Shown in pieces: positions 36,466 to 47,606 of a stretch of 64,000 bases of DNA. Each line of letters opens with the position of its first letter. Position 1 is the stretch's first letter. This DNA is from Lithodes maja (taxonomy: Eukaryota > Arthropoda > Malacostraca > Decapoda > Lithodidae): the NCBI GenBank assembly GCA_037953745.1, contig JBAKBP010012319.1:1-64000 (forward strand), written 5' to 3'. A program made the position numbers and the translations under genes. Below the pieces are notes generated by a model that worked only from the letters and a program-made list of their open reading frames with translations, was not told where the DNA came from and did not search any database.

Positions 36466-36585
36466 GGACCCCCAACAAAATTTGATTCAATTTGTCCCAA
36501 AACCAAAAACAAATTATTAATTAACTTCATACCCCCTGTTCAACTCCCAAAAGCATGGCATTTAATTCATACCACCCCAATAATC

Positions 36586-37808
36586 TCACCAGGGATACAG
36601 CGAGTTATTAAAGCTCATATTTATTAGACTCCAGATTTCCATAGTTGTCATTGAAGGTATCCTAATCGGACCTGAGTGTTTCCGGATAAGGACCTTTCTC
36701 CCCGACATCTTCTTTACTTTAATTTTAAATTGTGACCGGGGTAGGAGATTCATCTCTCTTGCCTTCTGGAGAATCTCCCTTTGTGTGTGAGCCCCTTTTG
36801 ATAGCTCGGGTATTCTTATTCTACCAATAAAGGGTTCAAGCCTTTCAAAAAAAAAGTTGGCTGTTATCAAGGGTGTGAATGGAGTCGGACAATGGATTCC
36901 CGAGAGGCTTTGGTGACGACTACAGACGTGCCGAATATTCGTGTCCTGAGCCTTCACGTGATTCCTGAAGGAGATCTCGCAGTTCTGCATTATTTCATGT
37001 TCATCCTCGGGTGTGGCCTCTATCATAAACTCAAGCAAGTGTTTAAATGTATTATGTCCGACATTGTTGAATCTAGAACATTGTTCTAAAGCCAAATGTC
37101 CCTCACTTGTAGTATGCCAAGGGCCCCCTGGTTGTGTGTGGTTGTAGAAAGGAAGGAATTCACTATAATCCTTATTACTGATGAGCACTCGGGAGAAGGT
37201 CTGGTTTTTCAAGGTTACTATTTCAACCAGGTAGGCATATTTCCAGACCTCCAAGAGTATATTTGCCTCCAGAGAGAATTGCACGTTACCGTACCTGTCA
37301 TGATCTTCCTCCCCCGGCTCGTCAGACATTTTTGTTCCAAACCAGAGAACTTCCAGGTATTTGCAGGGGTGATTGTTCGACAGGTTCTTCGAGTTAAAAC
37401 GGCCGAAAGATCGAATGGGTTTGGGTATAATCCGGCCAGTGGTACATATATCAAGAGCCTCGGGCAAGTGTACAGTCCGACAAATCTTTGTGAAGGGTCG
37501 GTATGGTTCTTGGCCGACACCCAATGGCCGACTGTTTCGGGGTAACCAGCATACCTGACCATGTAGCCCTTTATACACTAACTCATCTTGCAACACCACC
37601 TATGGACAAAAAAACATAATATTAATACATTGCATTATTTAGAGGGGGGAATTAGACAAAGAGTCCTCTAACATAGTTTATTTTTTACTAACTTTTGACA
37701 TGTTGTCTTAGTGGTTGCGGGTAAGAGAGTGAACTAGAGCTACCCCATCGAACCCAGAATGTCTCCTATGGTGCCACTTAGGAATTATTAATTTTGGATT
37801 CTTACCAT
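36586..37808 (-). CDS. Unknown protein; start codon on its own exon (about 338 residues)
   Basis: The long frame covers 37,599-36,586 and has no ATG at its beginning. Just upstream is a strong acceptor (TTTTTTTGTCCATAG at 37,600). Further on, GGATGGTAAGAATC (37,810-37,797) provides an ATG followed at once by a GTAAG donor. Splicing 37,806-37,808 to 37,599 would start the protein at that ATG in frame. The protein has blocks such as LEVLWFGTKM, DRYGNVQFSL, YAYLVEIVTLKN and PGGPWHTTSEGH. The pattern is faintly like ADP-ribosyltransferase-type folds, but I cannot support a function. The tail is basic (KIKVKKMSGRKVLIRKHSG). Confidence 0.5.
37600..37805 (-). other. Putative intron right after the start codon (206 bp)
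   Basis: It begins GTAAGAATCC and ends TTTTTTTGTCCATAG on the minus strand. Both sites are near consensus. Confidence 0.5.
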
Positions 37809-37887
37809 CCGGGCTGGGCTGGGTGGGGGCGGGGCTATTCGTTACCACCACCACCTCTAAAAAAAAATTGTTTTCTATATATATTAC

Positions 37888-37900
37888 TATAAAAGGGGTA
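37888..37900 (+). promoter_or_regulatory. TATA box of the LTR-interrupted gene
   Basis: CTATAAAAGGGGT lies about 50 bases before the ATG at 37,944. Confidence 0.55.
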
Positions 37901-37943
37901 TCTATCGGTTAAGGTACAGACATTTTTTTATAAAAAAACAGTT

Positions 37944-38474
37944 ATGGATAATAATTGTACACAATGTAGCGAGGTCCTGACCAATACCTATAAACTCGAC
38001 AAATCATGTGAACAGCGTCTATCGTTTACACTTTTCTACGAAAATGTTAATTCTAAGTATAATCCAAGTGATATATATCTGGACATAAAAGATAATGTAA
38101 ATAAGGTGCTACATGTTGGTCAAACGTCACATAAGGATATGAGAATGGCAATATTTAACCTGTTAGTTAAATACGATTCCCATGAAAGCGAACGTGAACG
38201 TGAACGTGAACGTGAACGTGAACGTGAACGTGAACGTGAACGTGAAAGCGATCAACAGAGTTTGCCCTTCACCGATACTTTTTTTGATAATGAAGATTCT
38301 GAAAACTCATTGAATTGTATGGAATTATGTAAAGATGACACTGTAAAAGATGATAAGGATGCGATATTATGTTGTGACGCACCCAGTGCGTGGCAACGTA
38401 ACCTGATTGTACTCCTTGGTACTCCACTGTACCACCACGGTACCACGTTGTACCATGCTGGCTGCTTATATTGA
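37944..38474 (+). pseudogene. Unknown gene interrupted by LTR retrotransposon 1
   Basis: About 143 residues are gene-derived, up to 38,372; the remaining 33 (from CDAPSAWQRN) are read from LTR sequence. MDNNCTQCSEVLTNTYKLD is followed by a compact N-terminal region. A GAACGT hexamer repeat (about 38,188-38,248) gives an ER-ER-ER run, then an acidic region follows. The 3' end of the gene is not found on the far side of the retrotransposon. Confidence 0.6.
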
Positions 38475-40179
38475 GTGTGACAACGTATAACTATGTTCTT
38501 TGTATCTCTGCAAAGGTCTCGTCATTTGCTAACCAGTGGTGGGTTTTGTTTTAAGCCATGTCGAGACCTTCCATTTAATATGTAGTATCAATAGAGAAGT
38601 TGATAGATGAGATGATAGGAATTCAGAGAGAGAGAGTGAGTTAGACTTCAGAGCGAGAGGGTAGCGGTGCGCCACGCTGCCGGGGGGGTGGTTGCCAGAC
38701 GTATGGACCGGTTGGCAGCCCTGCGCTTATAGCTAGGTGCGACAGGGTTGGTAGTACATTGCCGCCTGCCTATGCTGTCTGGGCTGCCCATGTTGTCGTA
38801 CAGCACATTGCCTGGAGGCTCGCTGTGTGCTCTATGACCAGGTTGCCTAGAACCTTTGAGATTCTAACATCCCTTGCCCTCTCTCCCAATTTCTCACGGT
38901 TGCACTCTTTCTCTCTGACGACATTACTCTCATTTCATTCTTCTCTCTATTTAAATGCATACCCTTCCCTTGAGGTCCTAAAGGAGTTTCAGCACTCACC
39001 TCTCGTATTACTCTTAGGACAAGCATATATTTACATGTATTAGATTTAAGGGGTTAATGTGAACAGCGATCTTCTTGATGAGGATAGTTGGTGAACGTTC
39101 TACATGTTCACGAGTTATATGCCCAGCTCATCATCCAATTTGTGACTAGACTAGTGCCATGTGTAAGAGCCCGACCATGCCCAGGAGTTGTCTGTAGAGG
39201 GGTGAGGACTTAGCCTTGATTTGCCTACCGAGCCAGGAGCGAGTGCAGTACCAGAGACTACAGCTCGCTCGTAGTGCCGGTATAGTAGAGTAACGTAATT
39301 TATCTGTCCTTGTGTTCTCTGCAGTCTTTTCCTGGGTTCTCGCTTTCGGTGCTGGGACTCGTTGTTCCTGTGACTTGGCCTGCTAGCTAGAACACATGGG
39401 GATGATGAGTGGGTTGTATCTTTATTTTACTATGCATTGCAGCTCTCTTTAAGTTTATGTATGTAACACTTTACAGTACACATTACTCACACACAAGACA
39501 ACACTATTAATACTTTCATGTATCAATTAACTGCACTGTCGTTTTGCTGCTGTGTCCGGAGTTCCGTTGCGTAGGGCGCATACGGACTCAGAGGGGAGAC
39601 AGAGTGAGAGAAGCGAAGTAGCCTATGCGGTAGTAGGCTACCGGCGCAGTACTGTTGCCTGCAACCTTTTAGTTATTCCAAGTATAGATTCATTCTTATA
39701 ATAAGTGACTACTATTTATGTTCCTTCCATGTGTATTATTAGGTATCTACTGGATCATGAACATCTTGTATGCTACATGCTAGTGCATGTTAGTAGGGGA
39801 CAGTTATTCTAGTGCACGCGCTTTCAAGTAGGCGTGTACATTTGTCATTTAGCATTTCACTGTCATACCTTTAGCCTGCTTCTATTCTACATTATTAGAG
39901 GCTTAATATTAACGTAGTTTCTTGAATATTGCATTTCTTTAGTAATAACGTAACCTATAAATGTCTGAGGGAGTTTAGCCTCATAGCCTACCCCTGTTGT
40001 ACACTTTCGCCGAGTTAAGGTACCTCGTTACCATAGACGATAACTCTGTAGGGCGTTGGTGCTTTTGTTGTCTGGAGCATATAGTATTTGGGACTGGAAT
40101 CGAGCGTGTCGTTGTCACATAAGCCATTTCTGTCCTACGATCAAGAATCCCGAATATGTATTGCCGATCCAGCCGTAAC
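38373..40179 (+). repeat. 5' LTR of retrotransposon 1
   Basis: It is 1,807 bp, starts TGTGACGCACCCAGTGCG and ends CCAGCCGTAACA. Short frames inside it (e.g. near 38,759) recur in the 3' LTR and are not genes. Confidence 0.9.
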
Positions 40180-40182
40180 AAA

Positions 40183-40199
40183 ATGGCGACCTTGCACAA
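40183..40199 (+). other. Primer binding site of retrotransposon 1
   Basis: TGGCGACCTTGCACAAG begins three bases after the LTR. TGG at its start is complementary to a tRNA CCA end. The TGGCGACC core resembles the arginine-tRNA primer sites of some insect gypsy elements. Confidence 0.6.
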
Positions 40200-40450
40200 G
40201 ATTCAGTAGTATCCTATCACATGTTTTTTGGAGAACTATTCTATGCTACCTAGTAGAGCTGGCTAGAATTTTCTTGCATATTGGAGGAATTTTTATTGTG
40301 TCATTATTGTATTGGTGGACTTGCAGATTGTTTCGTTGGGGGTGTCTAGAGTAGAGTCATTCAAGCATCTTTAACATTTTGTGAGTCGAGACTGCAATTA
40401 GTAATAAGCACTTCTTTTTTTTTATGAACAGCAATTGTATAACCAGCACT

Positions 40451-43400
40451 ATGTCTAATGACTCATCATTTACGGGGGAGGATAACACGGTACAGCCTAG
40501 TAACCAGCAAGTACAACAGATGTTTAGGGAGGGGAGTGTTATAAGTGGAGAGAGGGATGCCCGGGCATTTTTGCAGACACCTTTGACCGAACAGCGCCTG
40601 CAGGCTATTGATTGTTACGGTCTTCGCTGTTTAGCCACGGTTTTGGGGCGGGACTGTCCTGACAGTTGGCCCAAGAAGAATTTGGTGGCATGTTTGTTGG
40701 GTGATGGCGATGGGGCGGTGGGTGGAGTGGGGTCTTGGGGGGTTCCCTCCAAGCCTCCATTCCACTCTACCCCTGAGCTGGGCCCTCAGCCAGCGAGTCT
40801 TAGCACGATGCAGCAGGAGGGTTCTCAAGGGCAAGCTGGCTTACCCGTAAACACGTCTCGGTGTGGATCCCCCATTTTGTGCTCTCCCCCCCCAGGCCTG
40901 TCTCCTGAGATGTTATTTCAGCTAGAACTAGCTAAGTTTAAGCTGCAGGAGACTCAGATACAACAGGCTAGTATAGAACGCATAGAGGTTGCTAGAATCC
41001 AAGCCAATCAGGATGCAACCAGGTACCAGGCTGAAATGGATGTCGAGAAGTCTAGAGTAGAGACCACGGGGCGTCATCTCGGTGGTGGGCACCGGGTTAC
41101 AGACTCACTTTCGCATTTAATTAAGTTAGTACCCGCATTTGATGAGACAGCAGTGACTGAGTTTTTTGCTCGTTTCGAAAAGAAGTGTCGTGAGTATGAC
41201 TGGCCGGAGGTTAAATGGGCAGCATTAGTTTCATCACGTCTAGTGGGTAAGGGGTTGAAAGCCTACGATGCACTGTCACTGGACGAGAGTGTAGTGTATG
41301 GACTGGTGAAGGAGGCTGTGCTCCGGGCCTACGAACTGCAACCCGAAACTTATAGATTGAAGTTCCGTGGCGTGAATAAGAAGAGCGACGTCAGTTTTAT
41401 GGAGCACGCACGGGACTTAACAGATGCAGGTAATAACTGGTTTCGGTCCGAGCACGCAGAGTCGGCTGAGGAAATTAAGCAACTTTTCTATCTGGAACAG
41501 TTTTACAAATGCACTGGAACCGATCTAACGCTGAACATTAAGGAAAAATGTCCCAAGACAGTAGAGGAGGCTGCCAAGATGGCAGACTTCAGATTATCAT
41601 TGATTCGTGGTTGCGGTGCCGCTCAGAGGGCTGAGTCAGGGCAGAAGGGGCGCTATACCCCACCCACCAGAGTTTTCGATAATAACAAATCCTATGACAC
41701 ACATAACCACACTAAATGCATTGCACCTAATAACACCTACAAACACAAGCCTCTCCCGTTTACTAAAGGTCAGGCCCCTTCTTCGCCCGCACAAGGGAAG
41801 AAGCCCATTGGGGATGTGAAATGTTACAAATGTCAGAAGCTAGGCCATTATTCACGTGAGTGCCCTAGTAACACTCCCGCTAAGCCGGTGTCATTGGTTC
41901 ACAGTATCGGTGTGTCTCTGAAGGCTGCAGCAACTGCCCGGGGTAGGTTGTCAGCAGCTGAGGCACACGCGGTAAAGAAGCGTACGGAAGGCTCGACACC
42001 TGTCCGGGACACTTTCTGTGGCCATCGGGGGCACGGGTTTGTGAGCTGGGGGAGTGAACTACGGAGGGTTGACTTGCTGAGGGATACGGGGGCTTCGCAA
42101 ACTTTGTTGAGGAACTTCACAGGGAAACCGATAAATGCGGCCAGAGTTGTTGTGGTGCAGGGTATAAATGCTACGAGGTCATACCCACTTGTGAGGTTGG
42201 AGTTGAGAGTGGGAGAGGTGTGCAGGGAGCTGGATGTAGGGATCGTTGAGTGTTTGCCAGTTGAGGGCGTCGACCTTCTTCTCGGCAACGACTTTGCGGT
42301 GCCCACTTCCGGGACTCCACCCTTAGTCGTTGCCGAGAGGGCGGCCGACGTGGATGGTGAGAATCGGGAATGGGTTGGGAGGTGCCAACAGGATGAGATG
42401 GCCTGTGTGGTAACCCGATCTCGCTCTGCGGCTCCTGCACAGCCTAGCACTCAACCTCGGGGACAGTGGAGGAAGGATCAGGAGAAGGTTGCTAAGGGCA
42501 GGAAAAGGGACATTGATTCTGCTGCACTTCTCGGTGATTCGGTACTTGGACCTATAATAAACACGGGAGTTGACTCTGGCCCAGATATGGTGTGTAACAA
42601 GGCAGAGTTGGGTAAGACTTCGCGTGAGGCAAGAGCTGTAGCGAGAGCCACTAAGGCAGTAGAGCCTACTAGCCGGGGTAATGTCTTATTACAAAACCAT
42701 CTTGATGCATTGACGCCCAGGGACATTAGTGAGCAGCAGCTGCAAGACGCTAGCCTAGCTCGTTATAGCAATGGTGCCATAGAGTTGGAGGAAGATGGGG
42801 ATGCGAAGCCGGGAGATTTCTTTAGGCTCAACAGGATATTGTACCGCAGATTTCTAGACCCCAAATCGAAGTGGGAGGGCGGTGCGAGGGTAGTAGACCA
42901 GGTGGTTGTTCCAAATAAGTATAGAGAGTCCTTATTGTGTCTGGCGCATGATGTGCCGGTGGCGGGTCATTTGGGGGTAACAAAAACATTGGCGGCATTG
43001 GGCAGGTTTTTCTGGTGGCCTGGGGTCAAGGCTGATGTCTGTGCATGGGTGGCTGGGTGTGCGACCTGCCAGACAACGGGGAAGCCTAACCAGACAATCC
43101 CGAAGGCACCTTTGTTTCCCATACCTGTCACCGGGCCTCCGTTCAGCAAAGTTGTAGTAGATTTGGTTGGCCCTTTCCCGCCTACTAGTAGTGGCAATAA
43201 ATTCCTGTTGACACTCATGGATGTGGCTACGAGATACCCGGACGCATACCCCATGAGAAACGGCTCGGCAAAGGCAGTTGTTAAAAACTTATTATTGTTC
43301 TGTTCCCGTTATGGATTTCCACGTGAGGTGCAGTCAGACCAGGGGAGCAATTTTACATCCAAATTGTTCAAGCAAACCCTTCAGTTGCACGGTATATGTT

Positions 43401-45523
43401 CTGTAGTGTCGTCAGCCTACCATCCCGAGAGTCAGGGAGTCTTGGAGCGGTGGCACTCGACCCTGAAGAGTATGCTACGCTGTTACTGTGCAGAACATGA
43501 CACTGATTGGGATTTGGGTCTGCCGTATGTTCTGTTCGCTGCACGTGAAGTCCCAGGAGAGAGCCTGGGGTTCAGTCCAAATCAACTAGTCTTTGGCCAT
43601 AATGTGAGAGGACCTTTAAGTATGGTGAAAGAGATCTGGGAGGGCGAAGAGAAGCCGGGGTCTGTACTTAAATATATCCTTGAGAGCCGGGAGAGACTTA
43701 TAGGTTGCATGGCAGCGGCAGGTAATAACTTGGTTAATGCACAGGCGGTCATGAAGCACCAGTATGACGCCAAGGTGAAGCTTCGGGAGTTTTCGGTGGG
43801 TCAGGAGGTAATGTTGCTTTTACCTTTGCCTGGACACCCCCTTTCTGCCAAGTTTATTGGGCCGTATGTGGTGGCTAAGAAACTGTCCGACCTTGATTAT
43901 CTCGTTGCAACACCTGACCGTAGAAAAAAACATCAGTTATGTCATGTTAACCTCATGAAAGAGTATGTGAGACGCCCCTCAGAGCCTCTCACTGTCCCTG
44001 TGCTGGCCTGCAGCGGCCAGGGTGGAGAAGGAGGTGGGGACAGTCATGCTGCTGAGGAGGATAGCTGGGACTGTGTCATTTCCGCGGAACAGTGGGCGGG
44101 GAATACTGAACAAGAGGCTAGGCAAGCTGTAAGTCACCTGCCTGAGCACCAGGGTGCTGCTGTCCTAGGCCTGTTCAGGTCATACCCCTCTGTTTTCGCC
44201 GAACACCCAGGTCTCACTACTCAGGTAACGCACGACGTGGACGTCGGTGATAATGTGCCCTTCAAGTCAGTGCCCTACCGTGTGCCCCCGGTAAAGTTGC
44301 CAGCTTTACGGGAGGAGTTAAAGTACATGGTTGAGAGAGGGATGATCACTGAAGGTTATGTGAAGTGGACATCACCCGTCACGTTGCAGTCAAAACCTGA
44401 CGGCAAGGTGCGGTTCTGCATAGATTTTCGTAGGCTAAATGGCTTGACCACTACCAACCCTTACCCTTTGCCTCGAGTTGACGACAGCGTGGACAAGATA
44501 GGGAATGCAAAGTACCTTACTAAAATTGATCTTGTAAAAGGCTACTGGCAAGTACCCCTGTCGGACCGAGCTAAGCAAGTTTGTGGTTTTGTGGTAGATG
44601 GCAAGACCTACCAATGTAACGTAATGCCTTATGGGCTTAAGAACGCACCTGCCACGTTTCAGAACCTGATGAACGATATTTGTGACGAAATCCCTAACTG
44701 CACGGTCTACCTTGATGACGTGATAGTGTATGATGACAATTTTGAAAATCACCTAAGGCACTTAGAGACCCTGTTTGGGAAGTTGCACGATGCTGGGCTG
44801 GTGGTGAACCTGAGGAAGTGCGAGTTTGTAAAGGCTACTGTGCAGTATCTTGGCTTCGTGGTCGGGTTAGGCCGGGTGTGCCCCCCCCTGAGCAAGATAC
44901 AGGCTATCAATATGTTTCCCAGGCCCACCACTAAGCGCCAGGTCATGCGGTTCCTAGGTATGATAGGCTATTATAGGCGCTTCATCCGGGGATACTCTAC
45001 TGTCTTAGCACCGTTAACTGATCTACTGTCGAAGTCAGTGAAGTTCTGTTGGGCTTCGGAGTGTCAGAGGGCTTTCGACCTAGTCAAGCACCTGCTGTGT
45101 ACACATCCGATTTTGAGAGCCCCAGACTTTTCCAGGAGTTTTCAGCTGGCGACTGATGCCAGCGGTGTGGGTGCCGGGGCAGTGTTACTGCAGACTGATT
45201 CCGAGGGCTTGGAACACCCAGTGAGCTTCTTTTCTCGCAAGTTTAATTCGGCACAAAGGAATTACTCGACTATAGAGAAGGAGCTTCTTGCTATCGTTTT
45301 GTCGCTCAAACATTTCGAAGTTTATGTTCCAGCCTACGGCCCGGTAGTGACGATTTATACGGACCATCATCCCTTGAAATTCCTAAATCAGTTTCACAAT
45401 CGGAATATGCGGTTGACCAGGTGGTCCCTAATGCTCCAAGAGTATAATCTCAACATTCAGCATATTGCCGGGAGTGAGAACGTGATAGCAGATTGTCTAT
45501 CAAGGGTTGATGATCCAGGATAG
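40451..45523 (+). CDS. Gag-pol polyprotein, order gag-PR-IN-RT-RNaseH
   Basis: The frame is open from 40,424; the second Met (40,451, MSNDSS) fits the relative at 51,804 better. Counted from 40,424: a SAP-like helical segment near 45-90; gag; zinc knuckle CYKCQKLGHYSREC at about 467; protease DTGA at 554; integrase zinc site GHLGV..CATC at 847-881; catalytic D913, D972 and E1008 (35 residues between the last two) and a GPY module (FIGPYVV); reverse transcriptase with FCIDFRRLN and YLDD at 1429; RNase H with TDAS at 1577 and TDHHPL at 1646. In ordinary Ty3/gypsy elements integrase follows RNase H. Here it precedes RT, as in Ty1/copia, while RT and GPY are gypsy-like; that is the hallmark of the Gmr1 group. 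There is no frameshift between gag and pol, and all catalytic residues are present. Confidence 0.9.
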   Translation: MSNDSSFTGEDNTVQPSNQQVQQMFREGSVISGERDARAFLQTPLTEQRLQAIDCYGLRCLATVLGRDCPDSWPKKNLVACLLGDGDGAVGGVGSWGVPSKPPFHSTPELGPQPASLSTMQQEGSQGQAGLPVNTSRCGSPILCSPPPGLSPEMLFQLELAKFKLQETQIQQASIERIEVARIQANQDATRYQAEMDVEKSRVETTGRHLGGGHRVTDSLSHLIKLVPAFDETAVTEFFARFEKKCREYDWPEVKWAALVSSRLVGKGLKAYDALSLDESVVYGLVKEAVLRAYELQPETYRLKFRGVNKKSDVSFMEHARDLTDAGNNWFRSEHAESAEEIKQLFYLEQFYKCTGTDLTLNIKEKCPKTVEEAAKMADFRLSLIRGCGAAQRAESGQKGRYTPPTRVFDNNKSYDTHNHTKCIAPNNTYKHKPLPFTKGQAPSSPAQGKKPIGDVKCYKCQKLGHYSRECPSNTPAKPVSLVHSIGVSLKAAATARGRLSAAEAHAVKKRTEGSTPVRDTFCGHRGHGFVSWGSELRRVDLLRDTGASQTLLRNFTGKPINAARVVVVQGINATRSYPLVRLELRVGEVCRELDVGIVECLPVEGVDLLLGNDFAVPTSGTPPLVVAERAADVDGENREWVGRCQQDEMACVVTRSRSAAPAQPSTQPRGQWRKDQEKVAKGRKRDIDSAALLGDSVLGPIINTGVDSGPDMVCNKAELGKTSREARAVARATKAVEPTSRGNVLLQNHLDALTPRDISEQQLQDASLARYSNGAIELEEDGDAKPGDFFRLNRILYRRFLDPKSKWEGGARVVDQVVVPNKYRESLLCLAHDVPVAGHLGVTKTLAALGRFFWWPGVKADVCAWVAGCATCQTTGKPNQTIPKAPLFPIPVTGPPFSKVVVDLVGPFPPTSSGNKFLLTLMDVATRYPDAYPMRNGSAKAVVKNLLLFCSRYGFPREVQSDQGSNFTSKLFKQTLQLHGICSVVSSAYHPESQGVLERWHSTLKSMLRCYCAEHDTDWDLGLPYVLFAAREVPGESLGFSPNQLVFGHNVRGPLSMVKEIWEGEEKPGSVLKYILESRERLIGCMAAAGNNLVNAQAVMKHQYDAKVKLREFSVGQEVMLLLPLPGHPLSAKFIGPYVVAKKLSDLDYLVATPDRRKKHQLCHVNLMKEYVRRPSEPLTVPVLACSGQGGEGGGDSHAAEEDSWDCVISAEQWAGNTEQEARQAVSHLPEHQGAAVLGLFRSYPSVFAEHPGLTTQVTHDVDVGDNVPFKSVPYRVPPVKLPALREELKYMVERGMITEGYVKWTSPVTLQSKPDGKVRFCIDFRRLNGLTTTNPYPLPRVDDSVDKIGNAKYLTKIDLVKGYWQVPLSDRAKQVCGFVVDGKTYQCNVMPYGLKNAPATFQNLMNDICDEIPNCTVYLDDVIVYDDNFENHLRHLETLFGKLHDAGLVVNLRKCEFVKATVQYLGFVVGLGRVCPPLSKIQAINMFPRPTTKRQVMRFLGMIGYYRRFIRGYSTVLAPLTDLLSKSVKFCWASECQRAFDLVKHLLCTHPILRAPDFSRSFQLATDASGVGAGAVLLQTDSEGLEHPVSFFSRKFNSAQRNYSTIEKELLAIVLSLKHFEVYVPAYGPVVTIYTDHHPLKFLNQFHNRNMRLTRWSLMLQEYNLNIQHIAGSENVIADCLSRVDDPG

Positions 45524-45794
45524 TCGTGCACGGTGTGTGGGTTGAGCAGGAGTAAAATTAGGCTATCATAACGCCGTCCAAAAAGATTATAAAACAATAA
45601 AATAAACGAGAAAATTTGTTTTAGTTTTGTAAGTCTTTATTGTTGTAGCATGATGCATGCGATATTGTGTTTTATGTATAATTCACACTTCAGTTGTTGT
45701 GCACCTTTTGCAATTAGTGGCAGCTAAGGGTAGCAGGTCGGTTGGTTGCCTGTCAGATTTTGATAATGCTTCTAAGGTCGATTATCTAAAATCT

Positions 45795-45803
45795 TGGGGG
45801 GGC
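45795..45803 (+). other. Polypurine tract of retrotransposon 1
   Basis: A run of G directly before the 3' LTR (CTTGGGGGGGC), which fits a plus-strand primer. Confidence 0.6.
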
Positions 45804-47606
45804 TGTGACGCACCCAGTGCGTAGCAACGTAACCTGATTGTACTCCTTGGTACTCCACTGTACCGTCACGGACCGTGTACCATGCTGGCTGCTTATATTG
45901 AGTGTGACAACGTATAACTATGTTCTTTGTATCTCTGCAAAGGTCTCGTCATTTGCTAACCAGTGGTGGGTTTTGTTTTAAGCCATGTCGAGACCTTCCA
46001 TTTAATATGTAGTATCAATAGAGAAGTTGATAGGTGAGATAATAGGAATTCAGAGAGAGAGAGTGAGTTAGACTTCAGAGCGAGAGGGTAGCGGTGCGCC
46101 ACGCTGCCGGGGGGGTGGTTGCCAGACGTATGGACCGGTTGGCAGCCCTGCGCTTATAGCTAGGTGTGACAGGGTTGGTAGTACATTGCCGCCTGCATAT
46201 GCTGCCTGGCTGCCCATGTTGTCGTACTGCACATTGCATGGAGGCTCGCTGTGTGTTCCATGATCAGGTTGCCTAGAACCTTTGAGATTCTAACATCCCT
46301 TGCCCTCTCTCCCAATTTCTCACGGTTGCACTCTTTCTCTCTGACGACATTACTCTCATTTCATTCTTCTCTCTATTTAAATGCATACCCTTCCCTTGAG
46401 GTCCTAAAGGAGTTTCAGCACTCACCTCTCGTATTACTCTTAGGACAAGCATATATTTACATGTATTAGATTTAAGGGGTTAATGTGAACAGCGATCTTC
46501 TTGATGAGGATAGTTGGTGAACGTTCTACATGTTCACGAGTTATATGCCCAGCTCATCATCCAATTTGTGACTAGACTAGTGCCATGTGTAAGAGCCCGA
46601 CCATGCCCAGGAGTTGTCTGTAGAGGGGCGAGGACTTCGCCTTGATTTGCCTACCGAGCCAGGAGCGAGTGTAGTACCAGAGACTACAGCTCGCTCGTAG
46701 TGCCGGTATAGTAGAGTAACGTAATTTATCTGTCCTTGTGTTCTCTGCAGTCTTTTCCTGGGTTCTCGCTTTCGGTGCTGGGACTCGTTGTTCCTGTGAC
46801 TTGGCCTGCTAGCTAGAACACATGGGGATGATGAGTGGGTTATATCTTTATTTTACTATGCATTGCAGCTCTCTTTAAGTTTATGTATGTAACACTTTAC
46901 AGTACACATTACTCACACACAAGACAACACTATTAATACTTTCATGTATCAATTAACTGCACTGTCGTTTTGCTGCTGTGTCCGGAGTTCTGTTGCGTAG
47001 GGCGCATACAGACTCAGAGGGGAGACAGAGTGAGAGAAGCGAAGTAGCCTATGCGGTAGTAGGCTACCGGCGCAGTACTGTTGCCTGCAACCTTTTAGTT
47101 ATTCCAAGTATAGATTCATTCTTATAATAAGTGACTACTGTTTATGTTCCTTCCATGTGTATTATTAGGTATCTACTGGATCATGAACATCTTGTATGCT
47201 ACATGCTAGTGCATGTTAGTAGGGGACAGTTATTCTAGTGCACGCGCTTTCAAGTAGGCGTGTACATTTGTCATTTAGCATTTCACTGTCATACCTTTAG
47301 CCTGCTTCTATTCTACATTATTAGAGGCTTAATATTAACGTAGTTTCTTGAGTATTGCATTTCTTTAGTAATAACGTAACCTATAAATGTCTGAGGGAGT
47401 TTAGCCTCATAGCCTACCCCTGTTGTACACTTTCGCCGAGTTAAGGTACCTCGTTACCATAGACGATAACTCTGTAGGGCGTTGGTGCTTTTGTTGTCTG
47501 GAGCATATAGTATTTGGGACTGGAATCGAGCGTGTCGTTGTCACATAAGCCATTTCTGTCCTACGATCAAGAATCCCGAATATGTATTGCCGATCCAGCC
47601 GTAACA
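45804..47606 (+). repeat. 3' LTR of retrotransposon 1
   Basis: It is 1,803 bp and nearly identical to the 5' LTR. Confidence 0.9.

Larger units (their letters stand above)
38373..47606 (+). mobile_element. LTR retrotransposon 1, Ty3/gypsy with integrase before RT (Gmr1-like)
   Basis: Two LTRs of about 1.8 kb (38,373-40,179 and 45,804-47,606) share TGTGACGCAC...CCGTAACA ends and differ only by scattered changes and small indels, so the insertion is recent. Between them lie a primer binding site, one gag-pol frame and a G-rich polypurine tract. The flanks do not form a target duplication: ATGT on the left, ATTT on the right. The left flank is the viral-like region, the right flank a LINE. Confidence 0.9.

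Noticed and set aside
38188..38250. ER-repeat as an RS-like splicing domain
   Set aside because: It is a pure GAACGT microsatellite with no serine and is in a disrupted gene; coincidence is more likely.
38759..39043. 94-residue frame in LTR 1, repeated at 46,251
   Set aside because: It is part of the LTR and differs between the two copies by frame-length changes; no domain.
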